Source: Candidatus Hoaglandella endobia (GTDB taxonomy: Bacteria > Pseudomonadota > Gammaproteobacteria > Enterobacterales > Enterobacteriaceae). From it: a stretch of DNA of 64,000 nt. How positions within the stretch are numbered: the first letter of the stretch is position 1; each line of letters starts with the position of its first letter. Below the pieces are notes generated by a model, which made no database searches, was not told where the DNA came from, and saw nothing but the letters and a program-made list of their open reading frames with translations. A program made the position numbers and the translations under genes. The stretch covers positions 336,365 to 400,364 of the forward strand of contig NZ_LN999835.1 of NCBI RefSeq assembly GCF_900044015.1, in the 5' to 3' direction. Shown here one piece after another: positions 52,284 to 63,128 of the stretch.

Positions 52284-53456
52284 TTAATCAGCCTGTTTAC
52301 GCAAGAAAGCTGGAATATCTAAGTAATCTGGTCCCTTATTTCCTTGTATATTTTGATCATTAACTACGTTAGCAGTAGTTTTATGTTGTTTCTGTTCAGA
52401 ACGAAGTGAAGCTATATTAGCAGCGTGCTCGCTATAGCGGTTATTATTTATGACTGGTTGGATGCTCTGCTGGCTGGTAACGAGGGTAATTTCAGAATTT
52501 TTATCCATACCAATACCGGTAGCTACCACTGTCACGCGTATTTCATCATTCATATCTGGATCCAATGATGTACCGATGACTACGGTGGCATTATCAGATG
52601 AGAAAGCGCGAATCGTATTTCCGACAGTTTCGAACTCGTCTAAACGTAGATCGAAACCAGCTGTGATATTAATCAAGACGCCACGTGCACCAGAAAGATC
52701 AATATCCTCAAGTAACGGGCTAGAAATAGCCATTTCTACGGCTTCTTCAGCACGATCCTCACCGCATGCGACACCAGAGCCCATCATAGCGTGGCCCATT
52801 TCTGACATTACGGTGCGCACATCAGCAAAATCAACATTCATTAGCCCAGGGCGGGTAATCAGTTCAGCTATACCCTGTACCGCGCCTTTAAGCACGTTAT
52901 TGGCAGCGCTAAAAGCGTCCAGTAGCGAGATGCCACGTCCTAAAACCTTAAGTAACTTATCATTGGGTATGGTGATCAATGAGTCAACGTGTTTAGATAG
53001 TTCAGAGATACCCTGTTCGGCAAATACCATACGTTTTTTACCTTCAAAATTAAAAGGCTTGGTTACCACAGCAACGGTCAGGATACTAAGATCCTTAGCA
53101 ACTTCTGCTACTACTGGCGCTGCACCTGTCCCAGTACCGCCGCCCATACCTGCAGCGATGAACACCATATCAGCCCCTTCTAGGGCCGAAACTAATACTT
53201 CACGGTCTTCTTCCGCGGAATTACGTCCTACTTCTGGATTAGCACCAGCACCAAGGCCTTTGGTAATCCCACTGCCTATTTGAATAGTTTGCCCAATAGA
53301 CGTTTTGCGCAATGCCTGAGCATCAGTATTCACCGCACAGAAATCAACTCCTTCGATGCGTTCACGCACCATATGCTCGACGGCGTTGCCACCACCTCCG
53401 CCGACGCCAATGACTTTAATCACAGCATCATTGGTTAATTCCATTGGTTCAAACAT
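52284..53456 (-). CDS. ftsZ: Cell division GTPase FtsZ
   Basis: FtsZ polymerises into the division ring. Started at [20 protein letters not shown] it has 390 residues; an 18-codon upstream extension in frame is not conserved. The tubulin signature [18 protein letters not shown], the T7 synergy loop [15 protein letters not shown] and the C-terminal tail [14 protein letters not shown] that binds FtsA and ZipA are intact. The variable linker is about residues 320-370. It is preceded by ftsA after 64 bp and followed by lpxC, as in E. coli. Confidence 0.97.
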   Translation of the reverse strand: MFEPMELTNDAVIKVIGVGGGGGNAVEHMVRERIEGVDFCAVNTDAQALRKTSIGQTIQIGSGITKGLGAGANPEVGRNSAEEDREVLVSALEGADMVFIAAGMGGGTGTGAAPVVAEVAKDLSILTVAVVTKPFNFEGKKRMVFAEQGISELSKHVDSLITIPNDKLLKVLGRGISLLDAFSAANNVLKGAVQGIAELITRPGLMNVDFADVRTVMSEMGHAMMGSGVACGEDRAEEAVEMAISSPLLEDIDLSGARGVLINITAGFDLRLDEFETVGNTIRAFSSDNATVVIGTSLDPDMNDEIRVTVVATGIGMDKNSEITLVTSQQSIQPVINNNRYSEHAANIASLRSEQKQHKTTANVVNDQNIQGNKGPDYLDIPAFLRKQAD

Positions 53457-53520
53457 AATTTTCTCCATTTTGGACCTATCACCTAGTAACCGCCTGCATA
53501 GAAAAATCATTTTAAAATCT

Positions 53521-54777
53521 TTAAAATTCTTTTTTTATCCAGCTACTGAACCGCTTAAAACAGGTACTGACCGAGCTACGTTTGCCTATATCTATCTCGC
53601 CGCTCAAATGTGACTCTTTACCGTAATGTAATAAACCTACGGCAGTAGAATAATAAGGCTCCTGCGCATAATCTGTTAGACCAGTGATCTTCAGTGGTTG
53701 GCCAATACGTACTTGGGTATGAAATACCCTCTGTGCGCAAGCAGCAAGACCATCTATCTGCGCCGCTCCTCCAGTCAAAACAATCCCGGCAGCCAGATGA
53801 TGTTTCACTCCCTGTGCCCTTAGTTGTTCCTGCAACTGCATAATTTCTTCGTTTACCAAAATCATTAGCTCTGTATAGCGCGGCTCAATTACCTCGGCCA
53901 ACGTCTGACGCTGGAGACTGCGCGGTGGTCGGCCACCAACACTAGGTACTTCGATGCTTTCGTCCTTACTAACCCCCGAGCCTAAAGCACATCCGTGACG
54001 CACTTTGATAGCCTCAGCGTCGGTATGCGGTGTGCCGAAGGCATAGGCAATATCGCTAGTAACTACATTGCCAGCATAAGGGATAACCTTGGTATGGCGC
54101 AGCGATCCAGCGGTATACACTGCCATGTCCATAGTTCCACCACCAATATCAACGACGCACACTCCTAGTTCGCGTTCATCTTCTGTAAGTACCGCATAAT
54201 TAGCTGCAAGACCTGCAAAAATTAATTGGTCAACTTTTAAATCGCAACGTTCAACCGCTTTAACAATATTTTTTGCCATATCGTTATGACAGGTAATTAG
54301 GTGCACCTTAGCTTGCATGCGAACGCCGGATAAGCCGACTGGGTTTTTTATTCCCTCCTGATAATCAATAGCATAATCCTGCGGAATTACATGCAGAATA
54401 CGGTGTTCGTCGCTTACCCGCACAGATTTTGCTGTATGCACAACATTTTCTACATCTTCATGAGTGACTTCTTCCGCAGAAATAGGTACCATACCAATTT
54501 CATTTTGGCAGCTTATATGTTTACCAGAAAGGGCAAGATATACCGATGATATTTGACAATCCGCCATCAACTCTGCTTGATCGATGGCGCGTTGTACACA
54601 TTTAACCACTGACTCTAAATCGTTAACTCCACCTTTATCCATCCCACGCGACGGGCAACTACCCATGCCAATGATATTTACCATACTGTCGGGTAACACT
54701 TCTCCTACCAGCGTGGCTACCTTAGTTGTACCAATCTCTAGTCCTACTACCAGTTTCCTGTCAGTCGCCTTAATCAT
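53521..54777 (-). CDS. ftsA: Cell division protein FtsA
   Basis: FtsA is an actin-like ATPase that tethers FtsZ to the membrane. It has 418 residues against 420 in E. coli. Phosphate 1 ([17 protein letters not shown]), phosphate 2 ([17 protein letters not shown]) and the adenosine motif ([13 protein letters not shown]) are present. The C terminus [13 protein letters not shown] is the amphipathic membrane-targeting helix. The start overlaps the ftsQ stop by one base (TAATG). Confidence 0.97.
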   Translation of the reverse strand: MIKATDRKLVVGLEIGTTKVATLVGEVLPDSMVNIIGMGSCPSRGMDKGGVNDLESVVKCVQRAIDQAELMADCQISSVYLALSGKHISCQNEIGMVPISAEEVTHEDVENVVHTAKSVRVSDEHRILHVIPQDYAIDYQEGIKNPVGLSGVRMQAKVHLITCHNDMAKNIVKAVERCDLKVDQLIFAGLAANYAVLTEDERELGVCVVDIGGGTMDMAVYTAGSLRHTKVIPYAGNVVTSDIAYAFGTPHTDAEAIKVRHGCALGSGVSKDESIEVPSVGGRPPRSLQRQTLAEVIEPRYTELMILVNEEIMQLQEQLRAQGVKHHLAAGIVLTGGAAQIDGLAACAQRVFHTQVRIGQPLKITGLTDYAQEPYYSTAVGLLHYGKESHLSGEIDIGKRSSVSTCFKRFSSWIKKEF

Positions 54778-55607
54778 TATTGTGCCTGTAACTGAATCTG
54801 TTGCTGATTACTGTTTTCAATTGCGATAAAAGCAGTTGACCAACCGACGGCCAAGCCTACATCATAACGTAGATCCACATAACTAATACGCTTATTAGCG
54901 TTCTGTGCTTGATGAAGAATAACTGGATAAATACCAATAAATCGCTGCAAACGCTTTATCTTGTCATTGCGACCCAGCTCCAGTCTGAGACTGTCCCGTA
55001 AAACTAAATACCAAGAATGGCGAGTACTCATACTAACTGCATTAAGTTTTAATTTAGCAGATGTTAATACCTGATCTAGATTACGGTAGCCAACTAAAAC
55101 TTCTCTTTCGCTACCTTCAGGACCATAAAGCATAGGCATAACAGGATGGTTACCAATACGATCTGCAGGAGCTCTAAATACTTCTCCTCTGCTGTCTAGA
55201 AGGTAAAAATCGTTCCAGCGCGCTACCGGTACATATTCTATTAAGTGAATTTTAAGTTCGTCCGGCCACTGCTTACGTACACTTACATGCTTTATCCATG
55301 GCATCCTTTCAATATGCTGTTGTATAAAGTTAACATTCTGGGTTATAAATGTTTCGGGTGCTCTCAGTGCCCGAATAACCTGGCGAATATCGTTGTTAGT
55401 AGTGTAGTGACATTCACCTGTAACTACCAACTGAGAAAAAGAAAAATTATGAGCGTTTTTTATCCAACTAACTAACATCCAACTACCCCAGACGATACTA
55501 TCTAGCGCCATCAAAAAGAAGAGCAAACCTGCTAGTTGGGCGCTATTACTACGTCCTGTAACGACAGGTTTGATCTGGCATTTTACGTTTATCGCTATTT
55601 GCGACAT
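54777..55607 (-). CDS. ftsQ: Cell division protein FtsQ
   Basis: FtsQ is a bitopic inner-membrane protein that recruits FtsB/FtsL to the divisome. It has 276 residues, as in E. coli. A cytoplasmic N terminus is followed by one transmembrane helix (about residues 26-47), a POTRA domain (FSQLVVTGECHYTTNNDIRQ) and the beta domain with WPDELKIHLIEYVPVARWND. ddlB, which precedes ftsQ in E. coli, is absent, leaving only 44 bp to murC. Confidence 0.95.
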   Translation of the reverse strand: MSQIAINVKCQIKPVVTGRSNSAQLAGLLFFLMALDSIVWGSWMLVSWIKNAHNFSFSQLVVTGECHYTTNNDIRQVIRALRAPETFITQNVNFIQQHIERMPWIKHVSVRKQWPDELKIHLIEYVPVARWNDFYLLDSRGEVFRAPADRIGNHPVMPMLYGPEGSEREVLVGYRNLDQVLTSAKLKLNAVSMSTRHSWYLVLRDSLRLELGRNDKIKRLQRFIGIYPVILHQAQNANKRISYVDLRYDVGLAVGWSTAFIAIENSNQQQIQLQAQ

Positions 55608-55651
55608 ATCAGGCTATTCCGTCCATTACACACAGTTTAACCATATTTTCA

Positions 55652-57115
55652 CTATATATAATACGGGGGTAGTAGTAATTTACTATCTGCCAGTTTACGA
55701 GCAATTTTACCCACCGTGCCAGCACCCTGCATCAATACCAAGTCATTAGCTTGCAGTGCAAGTACCAGTGTAGCAGACAACGCATCCATGTCTGGCACAA
55801 AGATCGGGTTTACTCTGCCATTTTCGCGGATAGTGCGGCATAGCGAGCGACTATCTGCGCCAGGAATAGGCGCTTCGCCAGCAGGATAAACGTCAAGCAT
55901 TAGTAGCACATCCACGTCTGAAAGCACGTTAGCAAAATCTTCGTATAAATCCCTTGTTCGACTATAACGGTGTGGTTGAAATACCATGACTAAGCGCTTG
56001 TTTGGCCATCCAGCGCGCGCTGCTTTGATAGTAGCAGCCACCTCAGTTGGATGGTGACCGTAATCATCCACTAGTATCACTTCGCCCGTTTTACCATTTA
56101 TATGAGCTAGATCATAACGGCCAAGATCGTCAAAGCGGCGACCAGTACCCTGAAATTGTCGCATCGCTTGCAAAATAATCTTATTATCAATCCCCTCTTC
56201 TATTGCCACCGCAACCGCTGCAGTAGCGTTAAGAGCGTTATGGCGACCAGTAGCGTTTAATTCTACCTGTAAAGCAATTTTATCCTGACGGTATAGAGTA
56301 AAGCTTACGCGTGCACCTTCCTGATGATAATCATAAATACGTAGATCGGCATCGTCGCTAAAACCGTAGGTGATAATCTGCCGCTTAATTAGGGGTTGCA
56401 GTTCCCTAATTACCGGATCATCGATGCACATCACTGCACGTCCATAAAAAGGTAAATTGTGCAAGAAATTGATAAAAGTTTGTTTTAACTTTTCAAAGTT
56501 TCCCTGATAGGTATCCATATGGTCAGGTTCTATATTAGTAATAATCGTGACTATTGGCTGCAAATGCAGAAAAGAGGCATCACTTTCGTCGGCTTCAACT
56601 ATTAAGTAACGGCTACAGCCAAGCCTAGCGTATACACCAGCTGCTTTTACTAGTCCTCCATTAATAAAAGTAGGATCGAGACCAGCTTCTGCATAAATAC
56701 TTGTTACCATAGAAGTAGTTGTAGTTTTGCCATGTGTCCCAGCAATAGCGATACCATGTCGAAAACGCATCAGTTCAGCCAGCATCTCTGCTCGCTGTAT
56801 TACTGGGATTTGTGCTTCATTAGCAGCGATAACTTCTGGGTTATCAGGCGCTATCGCGCTCGAAATTACCACTACGCTAGCGTCACTAATATTCTCTGGG
56901 CAGTGATTGAAATAGATCTGCACTCCTAGTTTGGTCAATTGCTGTGTTACCGCGTTAGGCACTAGATCAGAGCCACTTATTTGATAACCTTCATTTGCCA
57001 GTACCTCTGCAATACCACCCATGCCAGCACCACCGATACCGATAAAATGAATTTGTCTGACGCGACGCATCTCGGGAATAAAGGTTCGCAGTTTAGCCAG
57101 TTTTTGTGGATTCAC
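55652..57115 (-). CDS. murC: UDP-N-acetylmuramate-L-alanine ligase MurC
   Basis: MurC adds L-Ala to UDP-MurNAc. It has 487 residues against 491 in E. coli. The N-terminal nucleotide-sugar domain has [17 protein letters not shown], the ATP-binding loop is [13 protein letters not shown], and central motifs [12 protein letters not shown] and [12 protein letters not shown] are intact, as is [11 protein letters not shown] in the C-terminal domain. It lies between murG and ftsQ; in E. coli ddlB intervenes after murC. Confidence 0.97.
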   Translation of the reverse strand: MNPQKLAKLRTFIPEMRRVRQIHFIGIGGAGMGGIAEVLANEGYQISGSDLVPNAVTQQLTKLGVQIYFNHCPENISDASVVVISSAIAPDNPEVIAANEAQIPVIQRAEMLAELMRFRHGIAIAGTHGKTTTTSMVTSIYAEAGLDPTFINGGLVKAAGVYARLGCSRYLIVEADESDASFLHLQPIVTIITNIEPDHMDTYQGNFEKLKQTFINFLHNLPFYGRAVMCIDDPVIRELQPLIKRQIITYGFSDDADLRIYDYHQEGARVSFTLYRQDKIALQVELNATGRHNALNATAAVAVAIEEGIDNKIILQAMRQFQGTGRRFDDLGRYDLAHINGKTGEVILVDDYGHHPTEVAATIKAARAGWPNKRLVMVFQPHRYSRTRDLYEDFANVLSDVDVLLMLDVYPAGEAPIPGADSRSLCRTIRENGRVNPIFVPDMDALSATLVLALQANDLVLMQGAGTVGKIARKLADSKLLLPPYYI

Positions 57116-57177
57116 AATGTTATCGCTTAAATCAGTAACACTTGGTTCGGACGTTACACCCAGTATATGCGCATAGC

Positions 57178-58251
57178 TTACGCGAGCGTCGCTGCTACTA
57201 CTTCCTGCGCCACGCGTTCGGTAGCATCAGGTATAGACAATTTTCTAGCACGTGCAGACATAGCCAACAGCGCCGGCCGATCCCATCGAGCTAGCACATC
57301 AATGACCCGGTCTACAGTAAATTCTGGTTGTTCAATAATTTTCGCTGCTCCTATTTGCTCAAGTGGCAGCGCGTTCCAGTACTGCTGTCTATCTTTATGT
57401 TTAAACGGTACGAATAGTGCAGGTAGACCAACTGCAGCAATTTCACTTACCGTCAACGCTCCAGCACGGCATACAACTGCGTCTGCCCAGGCGTATGCGG
57501 CAGCTATATCGTCAATAAATTCCACCACGTTATGTGGCTTTTTACCGACTGCCGCATAGGCCCGGTTTACCTCGTCAAGCGCCCCTTTACCTACTTGATG
57601 CCACATGGTAAAAGAGCCTGCAAGCCTGGCTGCAACCGTCGGTAAAGTCTGGTTAAGTACCCGAGAACCCTGGCTGCCTCCGATCACTAAAATACGTATC
57701 GGCCCCGCACGATCTCGCAGGCGAACCTCAGGAGACGGCAGTGCCAGTACTGCATCACGCACTGGGTTACCTACAACCTTTGCATAGGCAAACGCGCCAG
57801 GAAATGCCTGTAGTACTTTGTGAGCAATTTTTGCTAGGACTCGGTTAGTAAGACCAGCGATGCTGTTCTGTTCGTGTAGAACCACTGGAATGCCGTAGCT
57901 CCAGGCGGCTAGACAACCGGGACCAGAAACATAACCACCCATACCTAATACTACGTCTGGAAGCCAGGTACGCATGATACGCCGCGCCTGATATAAGGCA
58001 AGCCATATGCGCAACGGTACCATCAACTGAGGTTTAAGCCCTTTACCGCGCAGACCACTAATACTTATGAAGTCGATGGCAATACCGTGCTTCGGTACAA
58101 GTATAGCTTCCATGCGATCGGCGGTACCAAGCCAGCGTACCTGCCAACCCTGCGACATAAGGTAATGCGCAACTGCCAATCCCGGGAATACATGTCCACC
58201 GGTACCACCAGCAATCACTATAAGCCGCCTGGTCTTTTTCATATTTGTCAT
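57178..58251 (-). CDS. murG: MurG, lipid II glycosyltransferase
   Basis: MurG transfers GlcNAc from UDP-GlcNAc to lipid I on the inner leaflet, making lipid II. It has 357 residues from the ATG at 58251, which overlaps the ftsW TGA by one base (TGATG); a GTG at 58254 and an ATG at 58242 are alternatives. Motifs: [15 protein letters not shown] (donor loop), [24 protein letters not shown], and the C-terminal [20 protein letters not shown]. It is full length and intact. Confidence 0.96.
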   Translation of the reverse strand: MTNMKKTRRLIVIAGGTGGHVFPGLAVAHYLMSQGWQVRWLGTADRMEAILVPKHGIAIDFISISGLRGKGLKPQLMVPLRIWLALYQARRIMRTWLPDVVLGMGGYVSGPGCLAAWSYGIPVVLHEQNSIAGLTNRVLAKIAHKVLQAFPGAFAYAKVVGNPVRDAVLALPSPEVRLRDRAGPIRILVIGGSQGSRVLNQTLPTVAARLAGSFTMWHQVGKGALDEVNRAYAAVGKKPHNVVEFIDDIAAAYAWADAVVCRAGALTVSEIAAVGLPALFVPFKHKDRQQYWNALPLEQIGAAKIIEQPEFTVDRVIDVLARWDRPALLAMSARARKLSIPDATERVAQEVVAATLA

Positions 58252-59369
58252 CACAGTTTCCTTCCAAACGCCTGTACTTTTGCAAGACGTGTTTCAAAAT
58301 CAATCCTCAGTAATAACACAATTGCCGTCGACATAATCAATAGACTTGAACCACCATAGCTTATAAATGGTAAGGTCAACCCCTTGGTTGGCAAGATACC
58401 GGCAGCGGCGCCCACGTTAATCAACGCTTGAAAACTAAACCAAATACCGATGGAACAAGCGAGAAAACCAGAAAAAAGCTGGTTAATTTTCAGCGCTTTA
58501 CGACCGATAAACATGGCGCGAAAAGCGACTAAAAATAAGATTAGGAGTACTAGTACTACGCCAAGATAACCTAATTCTTCACCAAGAATAGCGAAAATAA
58601 AGTCAGTATGGGGTTCTGGTAGATACTCGAGTTTCTGTACTGAGTTGCCTAGTCCTTGCCCCCATAATTTGCCGCGGCCGAACGCCATCAAAGAATGGGT
58701 TAACTGATAGCCGCTATCAAATGGAGCGTCCCATGGGTTCCAAAATGATATTAAGCGCCGCATACGATAAGGCGCAGCGATGATAAGCAATACAACCGCA
58801 AAAATGCCTAAACAGATGATCGATAAAAATTGCCACAGTTTAGCGCCAGCCAAAAATAATATTGCTAGGGTAGTTATAAATAGTACTACCACGGTACCTA
58901 GATCTGGTTGCGCTAGCAATAACACCGCTAGCAACATCATTACGACCATCGGTTTGCACAAACTCCAAAAATTAGTTCGTACCTCTTCTACTTTATTTAC
59001 TAAATAACTGGCTATATAACAAAATAAAGTTAATTTAGATAATTCAGCTGGCTGTATACTCAGAGGCCCGAAGGTAATCCAGCGTGATGCACCGTTGACC
59101 GAACTACCCAATACTAGGACTACTAATAACATCAACAACGTGATAAAAAGCATTATAGAGCTATAACGTTGCCAAATAACCATTGGAATGTGTAGTGTGG
59201 TTAGCGACAGTAAGAAAGCTAGACCGAGATAAAAAGCATCTCGTTTAGAGAAATAAAATGGATCGTTTAATAAGTGCGCACTGATCGGTATCGATGCAGA
59301 GGTCACCATCACAAAACCAATACCAGCTAGCCCAAGCGTCAGCCAGAGTAAATAGCGGTCGTAGAGCAT
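58251..59369 (-). CDS. ftsW: Lipid II polymerase FtsW (SEDS family), short N terminus
   Basis: FtsW is a septal peptidoglycan glycosyltransferase with ten transmembrane helices. The product has 372 residues against 414 in E. coli. The missing part is the cytoplasmic N-terminal extension; it begins at [19 protein letters not shown], equivalent to E. coli M43, an internal start also considered functional there. Conserved [36 protein letters not shown] (with the catalytic Asp region) and [13 protein letters not shown] are present. No in-frame upstream extension is available because murD ends 6 bp before. Confidence 0.96.
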   Translation of the reverse strand: MLYDRYLLWLTLGLAGIGFVMVTSASIPISAHLLNDPFYFSKRDAFYLGLAFLLSLTTLHIPMVIWQRYSSIMLFITLLMLLVVLVLGSSVNGASRWITFGPLSIQPAELSKLTLFCYIASYLVNKVEEVRTNFWSLCKPMVVMMLLAVLLLAQPDLGTVVVLFITTLAILFLAGAKLWQFLSIICLGIFAVVLLIIAAPYRMRRLISFWNPWDAPFDSGYQLTHSLMAFGRGKLWGQGLGNSVQKLEYLPEPHTDFIFAILGEELGYLGVVLVLLILFLVAFRAMFIGRKALKINQLFSGFLACSIGIWFSFQALINVGAAAGILPTKGLTLPFISYGGSSLLIMSTAIVLLLRIDFETRLAKVQAFGRKL

Positions 59370-59375
59370 TATGCA

Positions 59376-60678
59376 TCAACCTAATTCTCGCGCTAAGCTA
59401 GCAAAAGCCTCACCGCGAACTTCAAAATTAGTAAATTGGTCCAAGCTAGCGCAGGCCGGCGATAATAGTACTAGATCCCCTGCTCTAACTCGATTACCGA
59501 TAATTCGCATCGCCTGTTCAAGGGTCTTAGTAATCGTTGTGGCATCAGGACGAAGCTTAGCCAATTGCTCTCCATCCTGACCAAAAGCAGTAAAGCTGTA
59601 CCTGTTTTCCCTGTAGCCAGGGAGCCAGAGGTGAAAAATCAGCAGACTTACCATCTCCACCTAATAGTAAATGCAAGGTTCCAGAAACTTTTAACCCATT
59701 TAGTGCCGCCTTTGTACTGCCGACATTAGTGGCTTTAGAATCGTTAATCCAACGCACCCCTTTGCGTTCATGCACAAGCTCAAATCGGTGCGCTAATCCA
59801 CGGAATTTACGCAATGCCGCCAGACTAGCTGGACGAGGAATACCGACCGAGGTCGCTAACGCTAGAGCTGCCAGTGCGTTAGTATAATTATGATGGCCGA
59901 AGATAGACATTTCGGCACAGTCGAGCAGAGGTTCTCCACTCGCTACAAGCCAGGTATGTCCATCGCATTGTTTGAGGCAATAATTGCCGATTTCGGCCCC
60001 GAAGCTTATGCAGCGCTCGTCCTCTCCGCTTACCGGTAAGGTAAACGCATCTTGGGCATTCACAACACATACTGCAGCATGGCGGTATATTTTTAGCTTT
60101 TCAGCGCGATATTGCTGCAGACCAAGCGGGTAACGATTCACATGATCTTCGCTGATATTTAATACTGTCGCTGCTGCTGCCCGTAAGCTGTGGGTAGTTT
60201 CTAACTGAAAACTCGATAGCTCCAAAACATACAGCTGCGAAGAAGTATCAAGCAACTGCAGCGCTGGCAAACCAATATTACCGCCAACGCCCACCTTCCA
60301 ACCAGCGCAAGCGGCCATTTCACCTACCAGTCTGGTAACGGTGCTTTTACCGTTAGAGCCAGTTATAGCTACTATTGGTAGCATAGCTTCGCGTACAAAA
60401 AGTTCGATATCGCCTATAATTTTTAGACCTGCCAGCGCCGGGTGCGCTAACGGGATACCGGGGCTAGCAACAATTAGCGTAGCGTCGAGTAACCATTGTT
60501 TGTTCAAGGCACCTAGATGGCGAGGTACATCGCATGGCAACGTCGCTAGTCCCGGAGGATAAAAACGAGTATCCATTACTCTTGGCGTCACACCACGACG
60601 AAGAAAAAAATTAACGCAGGAAATGCCGGTAAGCCCTAATCCAATAATAACTACCTTTTCTTGCCGATAATTCTTCAT
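59376..60678 (-). pseudogene. murD: murD (UDP-MurNAc-L-Ala-D-Glu ligase), interrupted by a +1 frameshift
   Basis: MurD adds D-Glu to UDP-MurNAc-L-Ala. The frame from the ATG at 60678 ([18 protein letters not shown]) is fully conserved through [16 protein letters not shown] and [15 protein letters not shown] up to VQLYCF. A run TTTT (plus strand 59583-59586) where TTT is expected then shifts the frame, and translation ends at 59557. The next frame resumes exactly with [13 protein letters not shown] and continues to the normal end SLARELG at 59376, with the catalytic-domain [12 protein letters not shown] intact. The two parts together equal full length. The lesion removes roughly 75 C-terminal residues. 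It may be a real recent mutation, a sequencing error or a recoded site; the run is too short for usual slippage. Confidence 0.85.
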
Positions 60679-60680
60679 AG

Positions 60681-61766
60681 TCACCACCGTACCTTCAGTG
60701 TTACAAGGCCAAGAATGACTAGTATTAACGAAATAATCCAAAAACGCACAATGATCCGCGGCTCTGGCCAGCCTTTTAGTTCGTAATGATGGTGGATGGG
60801 TACCATAAGAAAAATGCGCTGACCGCGTAATTTAAACGATCCTACCTGTAAAATCACTGATAGGGTTTCCATCACAAATAATCCACCCATAATAAATAGT
60901 AAAAATTCTTGGCGGAGCAGAACTGCAATGGTTCCAATTGCTCCGCCAAGTGCTAAAGAACCAACATCACCCATAAACATCTGTGCTGGATAGGTATTAA
61001 ACCAAAGAAAACCTATACCTGCACCAATGATGGCAGTGCATACTACCACCAATTCGCCCGCAAAACGGATATAGGGTATATGCAGGTAGACAGCGCAATT
61101 CATGTTACCTGTTGCCCAAGCTACCAATGCCAAACCAGCAGCAACGAATACCATGGGGACAATCGCTAAACCATCTAAACCATCGGTAAGATTAACCGCA
61201 TTGCTTGTACCGACAATTACAAAATAAGCTAAGATCACATACCCTAGCTCTAGCTGAAGCATAATATCTTTGAAGAAAGGCACCACTAACTGAGTAGCTG
61301 GCGTATTTTTACCAGTCATAAATATGGTTAGCGCTACCGCCAGTGCTATCAAAGATTCCCAAAAATATTTCCATTGATTAATAAGCCCTTTAGTATCTTT
61401 GCGCACCACCTTGCGATAATCATCGATAAAACCCACAATACCATAATTTACAAGAACAAATAGCACGAACCATATGTATGGGTTTAATAGATAATTCCAA
61501 ATAAGCACCGATATTGTAATCGATATGAGGATCATTAGTCCGCCCATAGTCGGTGTCCCGCGCTTGATAAAATGTGATTTTGGTCCATCATTACGAACAA
61601 CTTGAATGATTTGTAGTTTTTTTAGCCAATCAATAAACAGTGGTCCCATCCAAAGTGATAAAAACAGGGCGGTCAGTAAACTACCGATTGCGCGAAAAGT
61701 TATATATGAAAAAATATTAAAGCCCGAATAAAATTTTACTAAATGATTAGATAACCAGACTAGCAT
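60681..61766 (-). CDS. mraY: Phospho-MurNAc-pentapeptide transferase MraY
   Basis: MraY transfers phospho-MurNAc-pentapeptide to undecaprenyl phosphate, making lipid I in the inner membrane. It has 361 residues against 360 in E. coli, with ten transmembrane helices. Catalytic motifs are [30 protein letters not shown] and [15 protein letters not shown]. The start overlaps murF by 20 bp, and murD follows after 2 bp as in E. coli. Confidence 0.97.
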   Translation of the reverse strand: MLVWLSNHLVKFYSGFNIFSYITFRAIGSLLTALFLSLWMGPLFIDWLKKLQIIQVVRNDGPKSHFIKRGTPTMGGLMILISITISVLIWNYLLNPYIWFVLFVLVNYGIVGFIDDYRKVVRKDTKGLINQWKYFWESLIALAVALTIFMTGKNTPATQLVVPFFKDIMLQLELGYVILAYFVIVGTSNAVNLTDGLDGLAIVPMVFVAAGLALVAWATGNMNCAVYLHIPYIRFAGELVVVCTAIIGAGIGFLWFNTYPAQMFMGDVGSLALGGAIGTIAVLLRQEFLLFIMGGLFVMETLSVILQVGSFKLRGQRIFLMVPIHHHYELKGWPEPRIIVRFWIISLILVILGLVTLKVRW

Positions 61767-63126
61767 GGTGTTTCTCCTGTAAAGCGAGCACTACCTGCTC
61801 CATTGCAGCACTACGTGACCCCTTCACTAATATAGTCATTAATGCATTCTCAGATAGTAACTGTGCTATACGGGAAATAAGTGAAAATTTATCCTGAAAA
61901 TGTTCGCCTCGACCACTAGCGTCACCGATAAATTGACTTAACTGTCCGATGCTGAGAACTTTTTCGATATCGGTCAGAGCAATAGCTTCACCAACCTGAC
62001 GATGGTACTTAACTGCTTGGTTAGATAATTCAGCCATATCTCCTAACACCATAACCCGATAACCAGGCATCTCCGAGAGCACCTGCGCAGCAACAGTCAT
62101 CGAGCTAACATTGGCGTTATAGCTGTCATCCAGCAGCAGCTGTCCAGCACCGAGCGGAATAGGAAATAGACGTCCTGGCACAGCGCGTAGCTGTATTAGT
62201 CCGTCATGTACCGCCGACAGCGGTGCCCCAACTGATAGTGCCAACGCACTAGCGGCCAATGCATTGGCAATATTATGCTGTCCATGCAGAGGTAACTGCA
62301 CTTGACATTCTCCCGCAGGACAGTGCAGCTTAAAATTTAATCCCTGCTGATTGCTTCTAATGTTAGTAGCATAAAAATCCACGCCGTAGGAGGGATTTAC
62401 GGCGAAGCGCCAGATTGCCTTATGCCCAATTACCTGCTTCCAATATGACCAAGCATTGCTGTCAGCATTGATAATTACGCGTCCGCTAGTAGGTAATCTA
62501 CCAAAAATTTCACCCTTAGCCTGTACTACGCCTGATAGAGAACCAAAACCAGCCAAGTGTGCTACGGACAGATTATTGACCAGCGCAGTTTCTGGCCGGA
62601 CTAAATCGGTAGTCCAGGCAATCTCACCATGATGGTTAGCACCAAGCTCGATTACTGCAAAATTATGCTCCAGTGTTAGGCGCAGTAGAGTTAGTGATAC
62701 GCCAATATCGTTATTAAAATTCTTTTCGGTTGCTAGTACCTGTCCACATTGCCGTAAAATAGCAGCAGTCATCTCTTTAACTGAAGTTTTACCAGAAGAT
62801 CCTGTCAGGGCTACCACTCTTGCCTTAGCTTTCTGGCGCATCCAGGCACCTAACAGCGCCAAAGCTCGGCGCGTATCGGAAACGATTAGCTGCGGCACTT
62901 TCAGAGGTAGACGGCGGTTAACCAATAGTGCTGCAGCGCCATAAGCAACCGCCTTTGCGGCAAAATCATGGGCATCAAAGTGTTTTCCCTTGAGAGCAAT
63001 GAATAAATGACCCTCGTCGACGTAAGAAAAACGAGAATCTGTAGTGACCGAGAGTACGGTATAGTCTTCGCCTATTCTTTCGGCATTCAGTACAGGTGCG
63101 ATGTCACTTAGGTTAAAAGGAATCAT
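61747..63126 (-). CDS. murF: UDP-MurNAc-tripeptide D-alanyl-D-alanine ligase MurF
   Basis: MurF adds D-Ala-D-Ala to complete the pentapeptide. Started at [20 protein letters not shown] it has 459 residues against 452 in E. coli; an 8-codon upstream extension overlaps murE and is not conserved. The ATP loop [51 protein letters not shown] and [14 protein letters not shown] are intact. It needs D-Ala-D-Ala, yet ddlB is missing from its usual place in this cluster. It lies 2 bp after murE and overlaps mraY. Confidence 0.96.
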   Translation of the reverse strand: MIPFNLSDIAPVLNAERIGEDYTVLSVTTDSRFSYVDEGHLFIALKGKHFDAHDFAAKAVAYGAAALLVNRRLPLKVPQLIVSDTRRALALLGAWMRQKAKARVVALTGSSGKTSVKEMTAAILRQCGQVLATEKNFNNDIGVSLTLLRLTLEHNFAVIELGANHHGEIAWTTDLVRPETALVNNLSVAHLAGFGSLSGVVQAKGEIFGRLPTSGRVIINADSNAWSYWKQVIGHKAIWRFAVNPSYGVDFYATNIRSNQQGLNFKLHCPAGECQVQLPLHGQHNIANALAASALALSVGAPLSAVHDGLIQLRAVPGRLFPIPLGAGQLLLDDSYNANVSSMTVAAQVLSEMPGYRVMVLGDMAELSNQAVKYHRQVGEAIALTDIEKVLSIGQLSQFIGDASGRGEHFQDKFSLISRIAQLLSENALMTILVKGSRSAAMEQVVLALQEKHHASLVI

Positions 63127-63128
63127 TT

